Of a DNA stretch of 64,000 bases, positions 52,716-63,876 are shown piece after piece (positions within the stretch are counted from its first letter, which is position 1; every line of letters starts with the position of its first letter). Origin of the DNA: Phytopythium helicoides (taxonomy: Eukaryota > Oomycota > Peronosporomycetes > Pythiales > Pythiaceae). The stretch lies in assembly GCA_024867545.1 (NCBI GenBank), contig JANFNE010000003.1, positions 496,001 to 560,000 of the forward strand, given 5' to 3'. Under the pieces are notes generated by a model. It made no database searches and was not told where the DNA came from. It saw only the letters and a list, made by a program, of their open reading frames with translations. The position numbers and the translations under genes were made by a program.

Positions 52716-54919
52716 ATGGCAGACACCAGTGAGTCCAAGTGGGCTTTCCTCCACCAGTGGTGCGCACCCGTGCGTTCCAGACTGAGTCTTGGCAAAGTAT
52801 GGCGCCTCCAGTCCCGTAAACCGGAGGCGAAAACCTTAGAGATCAATCTAAAGCTACCGCAAAGTGGCTCTTGTCCTGATCACCTACTCGACATCCGAGA
52901 TGCTTTGGTGCTGCTCACACTACTTGCACGAGTTGATATGAAGGCGTGGGTATACGTCATGACGGCGTTCTGCAACATCCCAGCTGCCACATTGGAAAAT
53001 GCATTGGCCTGTCTCGAGAACGCTTCTTTCGATAAGCTGCGATTCGATGTGTGGGTTGATGACAATGAATTGGCCGATATAACCTGGATCGAACAATTGG
53101 AGTTCCCGACAGCAATATCGATCAAATGGCTGCTCATTGAGCTCGAAGCGAAAGTGTATCGTACGAAGAAGCTCGAATTGGCGATCCAGAAAATTCTTTC
53201 ACACACACCGCCCAATGTTGCTGTGGACCCTCTCGTCGATGTGTGTGTGTGTCTGTGCGTTGCAAGGTTCCGTCGGGTCTGTGGGAGAAAATGAAGCAAC
53301 TCTGGGCGAACAATGGAGGATGGCGCTTTCCGATTCCAGTAGAGTGTGAGCTGGCGTGCTCAATTGTGTTGGAGCCCAATCCACGTTTAGCTGTTATGGA
53401 TACCATCGACGAGATTGCGCGAGTGCTGGTGGGTCTTGTCACTGAATGTGGCGATTTCACAATCGAGCAGTTGAAAAGTTTCAGCGAACCCACCTGGTTT
53501 CAAAAGCACCAACGGCTAGACGAAGCATCTCTCATTCAAACCTTGGGTCGAATCAACGAGCAAGTGTTTTGCGCTGGTGGCTCCTCGCCGGAAAGTCGAG
53601 CAAATCTGAAAGCTGTTGATATAAATGGTCCCAGCCATACGCCTACTCGGTTTGTGCGTGTGTGCTCAGCCATCGCAAACTGTCGACAAACCTCGAAATG
53701 CACAGTTACGTTGTTCGAAAGTGTATTCGAGGACGAGGAGGAAGCTTCAAGAGCCAGGAAATGGGTGTGGCAAAGTTTGGCTTATGCACTTTTTTCATCC
53801 TACGCACGAGTCCACTCCACGATCTCGAGTGTCGCTATTAAGGTGTTCATGATGAACCAGGAAGACATTGAAGCTATAGCTGAGCTGCTGAGCTCATCTG
53901 ACCCAACGAGCCTGCTGTACAACAGGCATAACAGCTTTGACAATGTTCGCGACCAAAGCCTCAAGATGCTGAGAAAGGGAGTGATGCTGAAGGTGGAACC
54001 ACTAGGAGACTCGTTTGAAACAATTGCTGAAGACACCGCAGTCTGGGAGCTCACAACGGATGTGGATCACGTTCAAGTACTCCACGATGACCCTGAACAA
54101 TCGGAAGTATTAGTGGTGGTTCCTGGCTATGGCGTTTGCTCGGTCGCTCGTGAGGCATTGCAGCCGACAACAGCTGCACCCCTCGCTGACAACCCTGTCA
54201 CCAGTTTGGAGCTGGACTGGACTGGATTTGATCCTATTGACTACGGGTCCATATCTCAATTCCTGCAGCTTGTCGGGTCACCGTTGACGCGTCTAGTAGT
54301 AATGTCCAGGCCAGATATCGACGAATGTCCTTTTGCAGCCATTTTGAGTTCGTGCCCAAACCTCAAGTCACTGAATGTTGGAGTTGGATCTATCTGCACT
54401 GAGTCATTCCTGCAAGCTTATCGCTCCAGCAAAGTTTGTCTTGAAGATCTGGACTGCCGCTTCGACGATGTTATTCTGCTTATGAATGAACTGAAGGACA
54501 CAACCAATCGTCTGGGACAAACACTCAAAGGCTTGAAGTGCTATGCTCGCGGGTGGCAATCTGCTGAGCTAGCACTCGCATCCATCCGAGAAATGTTGGC
54601 GTTGAACAAGGTGCTCGAGTTCTTTCATCTTGAAACCAACGGTATAAACACAACCGTTAGAGGAGGCTTTGCCATCCCAGAGAGCTTTGTCGCCGAATTC
54701 CACAACGAGCCACTTCCTGCTGCTCAGTCGCCATTGCCAGTCGAATGTCGTATCGTGTTTATCAGCGTATTCTACTCGTATGGGCGATCAATGATTGGCA
54801 ATCCCTTGAACAAGCGATCGTGCAGTCTGGAGTTGCCTCGCGATGTGGTGGAGCGCGTTTTTGCCTTTGCCGCGCCACGTGTGCTTCGCCGGGTGTATGT
54901 ATCGCCCCACGGATATTAG
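52716..54919 (+). pseudogene. F-family member F8 with the same +2 frameshift as F7
   Basis: Mirror copy of F7; the only protein difference noticed is Ser for Ala near residue 21 (PVRSRL against PVRARL). The extra GT dinucleotide lies at about 53233-53250, after VDPLVDVCV. The downstream frame (558 codons from 53243) contains VRVCSAIANCRQTSKCTVTL, VVVPGYGVCSVAREAL, CPNLKSLNVG and LPRDVVERVFAFAAPRVLRR. Ser for Ala at residue 21 agrees with F6, so this arm is nearer the parent at that site. Followed by a convergent kinase fragment, as F6 is followed by the intact kinase gene. Confidence 0.88.
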
Positions 54920-55053
54920 CACTGGATGATGCGCTTTACCAGCAGCTAACAAGTTGAGTTCTTTCGTCAGCACCCTGTTATTGCTCGGTAATAGAACGAG
55001 TGGTTGCTTAATTGAATAAATCTAGCTCTACTTTTCTTCCTTTCATTCATCCA

Positions 55054-55690
55054 TTACACTGCAATCACCCCTGCGGTCGAACTCCGTGTACCAGACGACG
55101 CAGCCGTCGCCGATCGGCTCGGCGACCGAGCACTAGACACACCACCGTCTTCACTCTCGCCACTTTGACGCAGCGATGGTGCGATGATGCTTTTCAGGGT
55201 AAACGCGATTTGCATGGCACTCGGTCTGCGATCCGTGGCCAGATCGGTGCACTCCAATGCGAGTGTCTTGAGCGCCAAAGGACAATCGTCCCGAAAGCCA
55301 ACGCGCGCTTTGCCCTGCTTGACGAGCTGCGCGATTTGCATCCCCTGTAGCCGCTCGCTGTCCCCACACTACACATCGGCCCTGGATGGTCTCCGGCGCC
55401 GCCCACAACAAGGCGTCTCCTCCACCCAAGGTCATGATCTCATCGATCTGAGCCCGACGACTCGCACCAGAGCCCGAGCGCTCGACGCGCCAACTGCCAG
55501 CCTCAACGTCGCGACCTCCCGCATCACCTCGCGACGCAGCCCCAAACCAGCGCACGCCACGCGCGTGTCCACCCACTCCTCCCTCCCGTCTCGACAGCTT
55601 CTCCCTTGGCAGTGAGGTGACGCCTCCCCTCCATTCCTCCACTTGTGTCCAGCGGTCTCTCTCTCCCCTCAACGCGAGCCCCTCGACTCT
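55054..55690 (-). pseudogene. TKL kinase 3' fragment (outer, right, extends past the arm)
   Basis: Same remnant as the inner fragments, convergent with F8: C-terminal frame 55341-55054 (MQIAQLVKQGKARVGFRDDC onward) and SRRAQIDEIMTLGGGDALLW in another frame. Continuous with kinase-derived sequence to about 55690, where it departs from the inner copies (after CTCAACGCGAGCCCCTCGAC) into unrelated GC-rich DNA. Confidence 0.76.
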
Positions 55691-55692
55691 TC

Positions 55693-56725
55693 GACTTGCA
55701 GCCGCAGGACCGGAACGCGCGCCGTTGGGACACGCTGGAGCCCGCGCCTTTCTCCGCGCGGAGCTTCGCACCGGCACGAGCGCCCCGCAGGCCCAGCAAG
55801 CAACCGGCGGCCCCGCGGCCATCGCCAGGCGGCCGACGGCGTTGAAGTTTCCTGCGGAATGGCCAAACAGGAGTCAGCGCGCATCCCTCCGCCAGGATTC
55901 CGGTGGCGGGCGGTGATTGGCTTGACGCGCCGCGCGTCACGCGCTCACCCATTACAGCGTCAGAGGTGGCGGAGTGTATGGAATTGTATTTTGTTCAGGG
56001 AGGATGATTGATATCGGATTAGGAGGGGTATGATGGATAAAGGGGAGATAGCTCAGACCAGCAGTCGAGCGTCCCACGGTTATCTGCGGCGCATCACGGC
56101 GACGAGTGGAGGAGCAGTGCCGCCCGCGAGGAGGCGCCGCGTACCGTAGGGGATGGAAAGCCACGCACCGCATTGACTGCGTGTACCGTAGCGGCCCTTG
56201 AGCGTTCCGACACTGGGCGTCAACTGCTCAACACCGAACTCGGCGCGCATTGAGCAAACCCGCTGCTGGTCAATGCGCGTCAAGGCTGTTTCCGCAGTCG
56301 GGCGTGTTTTTCCGTCGCGCTCGGAACTGACGGTGCAAAGACAGGCGCGCAGAACAACGGGGCTATTTTCGTGACGAGCTCGAAAGACTTGGCACGCGCG
56401 TGGGTGGCCGGGTGTTGGGTGAGACGTCTGCGAGCGCTGGAGCGATCGACGCCTGTTGAGGCGGCTGGCAGCAAGCAGCAGCATGTAAGAATACAGCTGA
56501 CACGTACTCGCTCAGCTATATCTCAATCGCATCCCTAGCGCTGCTTGGTGTCGCCGCCTCCTCGAACACGGCACACACTTCTGCCTACTACAGTACTTCT
56601 CGCGCTCCTCCCCGTCCATGTTTAAAACCACTTCTGTCGCGTTTAAAACACCTCCCCCAAGTAGAAGCCACCACGACGTCGCCCAGCCGCCGCCTTTGGG
56701 CGGATCTTGCGGCATTGCCGCCCGA
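55693..56725. other. Intergenic, GC-rich, no gene seen
   Basis: Between the palindrome flank and glutamine synthetase. Frames are Arg/Ala-rich shadows. The last ~150 bp, with CACCTCCCCC-type blocks, precede the core promoter. Confidence 0.5.
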
Positions 56726-56741
56726 GCTCATTGCGCGATTT
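56726..56741 (+). promoter_or_regulatory. Oomycete core promoter of glutamine synthetase
   Basis: GCTCATTGCGCGATTT matches the GCTCATTYYNCAWTTT core at 13 of 16 positions. It ends 55 bp before the ATG at 56797, the same spacing as in the galactokinase gene. Confidence 0.75.
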
Positions 56742-56796
56742 GAGTCCCAGCCGCCACCTGCTCCACCTCCAGCTCCCACGCCCAAGCTCCACGACC

Positions 56797-57871
56797 ATGA
56801 GCAAGCTCGACCGCGCCGTCTACGACAGCTACATGGCCCTCGACATTGAGGACGGCCCCACGCTCGCCGAGTACGTGTGGATCGGCGGCTCGGGCGAGGA
56901 CCTGCGCTGCAAGACCAAGACGCTGACCAAGCCCGTCAAGTCGATCGCCGACCTGCCCGTGTGGAACTTCGACGGCTCGAGCACGGGCCAGGCCCCCGGT
57001 GAGGACTCGGAGGTGCTGCTGCGCCCCCAGGCCATCTTCAAGGACCCTTTCCGCCGCGGCAAGCACATCCTCGTGCTCTGCGACTGCGTCAAGCCCGACG
57101 GAACTCCCATCGCCAACAACACGCGCCACGACGCTGCTCGCGTCATGGAGGCCGCCAAGGCCCACGAGCCCTGGTTCGGCATTGAGCAGGAGTACACGCT
57201 CTTCGAGGCCTGACAAGGTCACCCCCTACGGATGGCCCAAGGGCGGCTTCCCCGGACCCCAGGGACCCTACTACTGCGGTGCCGGCGCCCACTCGGTCTT
57301 CGGACGCCTCATCGTCGACGCCCACTACCGCGCCTGCATCTTCGCCGGCGTCAACATCTCGGGCATCAACGCCGAGGTCATGCCCGGCCAGTGGGAGTAC
57401 CAGGTCGGACCCTGCACCGGCATCGAGTCGGGCGACCACCTCTGGATCTCGCGCTACATCCTGCTCCGCGTCTGCGAGGACTTCGGCGTCAACGTGTCGT
57501 GGGACCCCAAGCCCATCCCGGGCGACTGGAACGGTGCTGGCTGCCACACCAACTACTCGACCAAGGAGATGCGCGAGGACGGCGGCATGGCCAAGATCAT
57601 CGAGGCCATCGAGAAGATGAAGCTCAAGCACAAGGAGCACATCGCCGCCTACGGCACGGGCAACGAGCGCCGCCTCACGGGCCGCCACGAGACCGCCAGC
57701 ATTGACCAGTTCTCGTACGGCGTTGCCAACCGCGGTGCCTCGATCCGTATCCCGCGTGTGGCTGAGGCCGAGGGCAAGGGCTACTTCGAGGACCGCCGCC
57801 CGGCCTCCAACATGGACCCGTACGTCGTGACCTCGCGCATCGTCAAGACCACGATCCTCAACGAGGCTTAA
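56797..57871 (+). CDS. GLN1: Glutamine synthetase type II (357 aa, one extra base)
   Basis: Joins ammonia to glutamate with ATP; central nitrogen assimilation, usually cytosolic. Conserved eukaryotic GSII features: [31 protein letters not shown], the metal-site segment [61 protein letters not shown] (ammonium/ATP site) and ASIRIPR. A single extra T at 57211 (GAGGCC-T-GACAAG) creates a TGA right after TLFEA; without it the frame runs to 57871 with 358 codons and no gaps. Given such conservation, I treat this as a sequence error or very recent mutation. Strong codon bias and a consensus-like promoter suggest high expression. Confidence 0.93.
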
Positions 57872-59331
57872 GCGTCCGTCGACACTTGGACGAGCTAGCC
57901 AGCCTGCTAGCCCACGTCGTGTAGGTGTGCGTGCACCAGATCGTTTGGCTCGTGCCAACTCTGTGGAGCTCGCCGACGTCCAGGGTGGGAGGAGCAGACC
58001 GCCATGCTCCTTATGTATGCCGGACCAGCACAGAGTCCTCTCCATGCTGCCGGCACTGTGTGTGAGGTGAAGAAAACAGGAAGAAACAAAAGACAAGCGT
58101 CGAGCAATCACCCATTTTTTGGACTAGGAAAGAAAAAAATATATGAAAGGCAGCTCTCGGGCAGCTCTTTTTTTCTCTTGGACGTTGTGGCGTTGGCAGT
58201 CTGGCGATGGAGATCGCAGTCCGCGGATCTTGGAATGAGAACAGCGGCACCGCTCGCGATTCTTTTGCTCTCACTATGCTCGAGCGAAGCCACTTTCACG
58301 GTTTCGTCTCGCACGTGGGAATCCTGAGGGAGTCGGCGGTGCTCTGCCACTCAATGATGCAGTCAAATGGAGAAGAAGGAAGGAGCCGCTGGCTCCTCCC
58401 CGTTCCCTCCACGCACCACGCAGCAGCTCCATCAATGCGCAAATGCGCAAGCAATCAGGTGAGCCGAGGTTGATGCGCGTCAGTGCGCCCATCCCCTCGC
58501 TTGTCCGCCGTTTGGGGTGGGTGGAACAACTTTTCGGCCTATCGGGGCGAGCGTCGTATAATTTTGACCAATCATGTTAAATCAAGTGGTGATTGGCTGG
58601 AAATAGGAACAAGACCGAGTGATTGGGCGTTATCAGATATGGCTACACAAGTTGCAGTCGGCAGCACCAGGAGGAGGTTTGATGTCGACGACGCCGTGAA
58701 AATCGCTCTGTCGACTCTTGAGAATGGCCTCCCATGCGAATTTCAGCAGTAGATGCAGTGTGCTCGCTTCGTGGTGGTCAGGAAGCCAAGCGTGTTCTAG
58801 TTGAACCCTGGGCTATAGTTCTTTACAACATCGTTGGCCGAGCCGAGTTGATATCCATCGGCAGCGTCCACCCGGCTCACCCGCTTCAACCAGGACAGGT
58901 CTGTTCTCACGGCGGCTGTGATGTTGCTTGGTCTACTGTTCATCAGCTATACACGCCGTACGGTGGCACGTTCGTGGGCTGCATGACCTACCACCGCGAG
59001 CCTACGCTGCCAGCGAGTCGATCACGGGACCATGCTCGCGGTCGGACTAATACGCCGAGGCCCCTGGCTCACCACGATGCCCACTACAGGTTCCGACGAG
59101 CGCTGCATCATGACGACCACTTGCAGTCAAAGGAACCCATGGCGACACCGCGTGTCTTTGGGTCCTTCTGCCACGGGAAGAGCTGCGACTGTCGGGTTTG
59201 TCGCGTGGCCCGAAGCCGCCGCGATCGACGGTCGACGGCCACTTCGCATCTAACGCACCAGCCCTCAGTCATCGCTTTACTGCCAGCTTCATCCTATCCA
59301 AGCTTCGGTCGCCATCATCTACGCCCGCACC
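57872..59331. other. Intergenic, no recognised gene
   Basis: About 1.5 kb. The open frame 58734-59435 (+) has no motif, changes character repeatedly and overlaps the FATP start, so it is not accepted as a gene. Upstream of FATP copy 1 the sequence is not TATA-like; no initiator was picked with confidence. Confidence 0.5.
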
Positions 59332-61367
59332 ATGCTCAAGCTCGCGGAGTGGAGGATTCCGATGCCGGCGCTGTTCCAGGTCGACGCGAGACCCGAGCGA
59401 CAGCATCCGGATCTCGGCACTCTCGACGCTCCTAGTCTGCTTCTCGGCGCTCGTCATGAGTCTCTCTGCTCCCCGTGGCCGATCTCGCAGCCGATCTGCC
59501 CATCATGAACCTAGTTGTGCTAGCGGGGATCATCACGCTCGTCTGGACCATCGACAGGAAGCTGCTGATCGTGTCCGACCTGCGTCACTACGGTAGCCTC
59601 GCAGTTGCGCTCGCGCAGGCCAAGCTGTTCGTCCGCATGCGGAAACTTCGTGCCCGACATGTTCGAGGACGCGGTGCGCGCATGGCCCAAGAAAGTCTGC
59701 ATGCAGTTTGAGGATCGAGCCATGACTTTCGCCGAAGCAGACGCGCTGGCCAACCGAGCCGCGAACTGGGCGTTGTCCCTCGGGCTCAAGCCTGGCGACA
59801 CGGTGGGGCTGCTCATGGAGAACTGCCCCGAGTACGTCGCCGTCTGGCTGGGGCTATCGAAAGTCGGTGTCGTCTCGGCGCTGCTCAACACGAATCTGCA
59901 AGCGAGTGGACTGGTGCACTGCTTGAAGGTAGCTGGCTCAACGCACCTGATTGTCGGCCACGAGTTGGCCACAAAGATCCCCGAGATCGTCGGGCAGCTT
60001 CCAGGGACCCAAGTTCACGTGTTTGCTCACAAACAATCCGCGTCGTTCAACAAGGAGCTCGAGAAAATGAGCGCTTCAGGTCCCCCAGCATCCCTGCGTC
60101 GCGAAGCAAACATCACGTCCGGCAACATGTGTCTGCTCATCTATACGAGCGGGACTACTGGCCTACCTAAGGCGGCACGAGTCAGCCATTTCAGCATCAC
60201 TTTGCGCGCTCTAGCGCTTCGTCACGACATGCATCTGGGCAAGCACGACCGCATTTATTGCGCTTTGCCGCTGTACCACACGTCAGGTGGCAACCTAGCG
60301 GTCGGCATGATGCTCTCCTCTGGGGCGACACTGTGCATCTCGCGCAAGTTCTCGACCTCGCGCTTCTGGGACGAAGTTCGCAAGTTTGACTGCACGGTGG
60401 TGCATTACATCGGCGAGATGTGCCGCTATCTGCTGAATGCGCCAGCCAAGGCGAATGACAAGGACAATCGCGTTCGAGCGGCGTTCGGCAACGGCCTTCG
60501 CCCCGACGTATGGGCCACGTTTCAAAGCCGTTTCGGCATTCCGGCCGTGTACGAGTTCTACGGCTCGACAGAGGGAGTGCTGGGCATGGTCAACTCGTGC
60601 ACGAGCAAAGCTGATCAGGGTCATCTCGGCAAGCGCGGTTTCTTCGTGAATCACATTACGGGCACTCGCATTATCAAGTACGACGTGGAGCTCGACGAGC
60701 ACATCCGAGACAGCCGCGGGTTTCTTCAAGACGTCGACGTGAACGAACCCTGGAGAGCTCATCTACCGCATCAACCCCAAGGACACGGCTCGCGAGTTTC
60801 AGGGGATATTACAAGAACACGACCGAGACAAGGAAGAAGGTGCTCAAGGATGTGTTTTCCAAAGGAGACATGTACTTCCGCACCGGCGACCTACTCAAGA
60901 TTGACGAAAACTCCTGCTGGCACTTCGTAGACCGCGTTGGCGACACCTTCCGATGGAAAGGAGAAAACGTCTCCACCAATGAAGTCGCCGAAGCCATCAC
61001 CAAGTTCCCCGGACTCAGCGACGTGTGCGTGTACGGCGTGGAGGTTCCCGGCGCGGAGGGTCGTGCGTGCATGGCTGCGATGGTGTTTGAGGACGCGGAT
61101 GCGTTCGACATGAAGGGTTTTGCTGTTTTCGTGAAGAAGCAGTTGCCTTCGTACGCGATGCCTCTGTTTTTGCGTGCGCTTCCGGAGATGTCTGTGACTG
61201 GTACGATGAAGCACGAGAAGGCGAAGCTTCGTAAGCAGGGTGCGGATCCAAGTGAAGTAGTGGATCGTATGTGGGGGTACGACAAGTCTGCGGACACGTA
61301 CGTGCCATTGACGGTCGACCTGTATCGCAGCCACGGCAGCAGCATGACCTCAGCCGCAAGCAGCTAA
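59332..61367 (+). CDS. FATP-type very-long-chain acyl-CoA synthetase, copy 1 (~676 aa, five extra bases)
   Basis: Activates fatty acids to acyl-CoA, coupled to uptake; membrane-associated (SIRISALSTLLVCFSALVMS, then NLVVLAGIITLVWTI). AMP-binding motif YTSGTTGLPKAARVSH, then YHTSGGNLAVGMM, EFYGSTEG and the FATP signature TGDLLKIDENSCWHFVDRVG and DTFRWKGENVSTNEVAE. Frames join after removing one base near each of 59389, 59472, 59647, 60751 and 60806, giving 677 codons. The first two corrections, and the start at 59332, are less certain: they rest on comparison with copy 2. Tandem with copy 2. Both lack a C-terminal peroxisomal -SKL; this one ends SSMTSAASS. Confidence 0.85.
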
Positions 61368-61810
61368 ACTCTTTGGTAGTATCATTAGTAGCATCTCGAT
61401 GCAGAGAAGTTCATGAACACCCACTTTATTTCCAATCCAACGTCCTTCATGACGCGGACGAAAGACGAATCCTCGGTCACCGAGTGCTCGTCGTCGGACT
61501 AATACCAAGTTGAAGTAGTCGTCGGGGTTTCCTGGTCAAAGTGCGCTCCGTCGTCTCAGTTGAAGTGTCTTTCCCGTCCACGGCGCGTGCATCACGTCGT
61601 GCACTTGCAGTTTTTTTCCGAGGGTATCCGCTTTCAACCAGCCTCCCAACCCACTTCAAAGTAGCCTCTCTTTCACCCCTCCTCTCTTGCCTCCACTATC
61701 CCCACCTGCTTCGCACCCCTTTTTTTCCTCGAAAAAACAGCCGCCCCTCCTTCTCCCTCCTCCCCATTTGACCGCCGCTTGGCTCGCGACGTAAGCGGCG
61801 GATCGCCGCC
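61368..61810. other. Intergenic between the two FATP genes
   Basis: 443 bp; pyrimidine-rich block (CCTCCTTCTCCCTCCTCCCC) at about 61743-61765, likely promoter of copy 2. No gene. Confidence 0.5.
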
Positions 61811-63876
61811 ATGTCATCGGCCGCCGTGCGCCTCACTCCGCTTCCTTCCAGGCCCCCCACAGCCCTCGGCGCGCCGCTGCTGCTGCTGCTGCTCGCGCTG
61901 CTGCTCGCCGCCATGAACGCGCTCGTCCCGCGGCTCCAGGAGGCGCTAGGGCGACCTGCCGACGCCCGGCCACATGTGGGAGCGCACGCCCAAGAAGCTG
62001 CTGGCGGCGGCCGGCGCCGCGGCGCTGGGGCTCGCGGCCGACCGCTCGCTGCTGCTGTCGAGCGACCTGCGGCGCTACGGGAACCTGGCGGTCGCGCTGC
62101 TGCAGGCCAAGCGCTACGTGCGCGCGGGCAAGCTCGTGCCGGATCTGTTCGAGGACGCGGTCGCCAAGTGGCCGCAGAAGCCGTGCATGCAGTTCGAGGG
62201 CCGCACGCTGACCTTCGCGCAGGCCGACGCGGCAGCCAACCGAGTGGCCAACTGGGCCACCGCCGTGGGGCTTGGCAAGGGAGACACGGTCGCGCTGCTC
62301 ATGGAGAACCGACCAGAGTTCATCACGGTATGGCTCGGACTCGCCAAGGTTGGCGTCGTCACGGCGCTGCTCAACACGCACATACAGGCGGACGGACTCG
62401 TGCACTGCGTCAAGGTCGCGGGCTCCAAGCACCTCATCGTCGGAGAGGAGCTGGTCGCCAAGCTAGCGCAGGTCGTCGACCAGCTGCCTGGCATGAGCTT
62501 CCACGTCTACGGCAACGGCGTCTCGGCGCTCACGACGCTGCCGGCTGACGTGCTCGCGTTCGCGCAGTCGCTCGACGAGCAGCTGGAGAAGGTGAGCCCA
62601 GAGGCGCCGCCAGCAGCGCTCCGACGCGAGTTCACGTCGGCCGATATGTGCCTGCTCATCTACACGAGCGGGACGACGGGACTAGCCCAAGGCGGCGCGA
62701 GTCAACCACTTCAGCATCATGCTGCGCGCGCTGGCGTTCCGCCATGCCATGCGACTGAGCAAGCACGACCGCATCTACTGCGCGCTGCCGCTGTACCACA
62801 CGTCTGGCGGCAACCTGGCGGTCGGCATGATGATCTTCTCTGGAGCAACGCTGTGCATCTCGCGCAAGTTTTCGACCTCGCGCTTCTGGGACGAAGTTCG
62901 AGCTTTCGACTGTACCATTGTGCAGTACATCGGTGAGATGTGCCGCTACCTTGCTCAATGCTCCTGCCAAGTCCAACGACAAGCAGAACAAGGTGCGCGC
63001 TGCCTTTGGCAATGGCCTTCGTCCCGATGTGTGGGTGCCATTCCAGGATCGCTTCGGCATTCCAGCCGTATACGAGTTCTACGGCTCGACCGAGGGTATT
63101 CTAGGCATGGTCAACTCGTGCACGACTAAGGAGGACCAGGGTCATCTCGGCAAGCGCGGCTTCATTGTCAATCAAGTTACAGGCACTCGGATTGTCAAAT
63201 ACGATATCGAGAACGATGAGCTCGTGCGGGACAGCAATGGATTTTTGAAAGACGTTGGTGTGAAACGAACCCGGAGAGCTCATCTACCGCATCAACCCCA
63301 AGGATACTGCTAGGTCGTTTCAAGGGTACTACAAGAATGAAGCTGAGAGCAAGAAAAAGGTTCTCACTGATGTCTTTACGAAGGGCGACACTTACTTCCG
63401 CACCGGTGACCTACTCAAGATTGACGAAAACTCCTGCTGGCACTTCGTAGACCGCGTTGGCGACACCTTCCGATGGAAAGGAGAAAACGTCTCCACCAAC
63501 GAGGTCGCCGAAGCCATCACCAAGTTCCCCGGACTCAGCGACGTGTGCGTGTATGGCGTGGAGGTTCCCGGCGCGGAGGGTCGTGCGTGCATGGCTGCGA
63601 TGGTGTTTGAGGATGCGGATGCGTTCGATATGAAGGGTTTTACTGGTTTCGTGAAGAAGCAGTTGCCTTCGTACGCGATGCCTCTGTTTTTGCGTGCGCT
63701 TCCGGAGATGTCTGTGACTGGTACGATGAAGCACGAGAAGGCAAAGCTTCGTAAGCAGGGTGCGGATCCTAGTGAAGTTGTGGATCGTATGTGGGGGCTA
63801 CGACAAGTCTGCGGACACGTACGTGCCATTGACGCCAGAGCTCTACCATCGCATGGTCACCTCATCGCGGCTGTAA
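61811..63876 (+). CDS. FATP-type acyl-CoA synthetase, copy 2 (~686 aa, five extra bases)
   Basis: Paralogue of copy 1 with the same layout: hydrophobic N-terminus (LGAPLLLLLLALLLAAMNAL), LVPDLFEDAVAKWPQKPCMQ, YTSGTTGL, YHTSGGNLAVGMM, EFYGSTEGILGMVNS and FVDRVGDTFRWKGENVSTNE. One base too many at about 61948, 62684, 62951, 63264 and 63798; with all removed the frame is 687 codons, ending TSSRL at 63876. GC content and codon bias are higher in the first two-thirds than in copy 1, while the last ~380 bp are almost identical to copy 1, pointing to gene conversion. Function as for copy 1. Confidence 0.86.

Larger units (their letters stand above)
51092..55192. repeat. Right arm of the palindrome (~4.1 kb)
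   Basis: Mirror of 46370-50470. Unlike the left arm, the sequence homologous to the kinase continues beyond its outer edge (to about 55690), so the left edge is the truncated one. Inner ~430 bp (51092-51524) are visibly more diverged from the left arm than the remainder. Confidence 0.93.

Noticed and set aside
57143..58111. 322-codon minus-strand frame opposite glutamine synthetase
   Set aside because: Shadow of a conserved gene; no motif and no splice signals.
58734..59435. 233-codon frame before FATP copy 1 as a gene
   Set aside because: No recognisable domain, composition drifts and its end overlaps the FATP coding start in another frame.
56797..63876. Programmed +1 frameshifting as explanation of the broken genes
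   Set aside because: Break contexts share no slippery heptamer or fixed stop codon, and oomycetes are not known for widespread +1 decoding.
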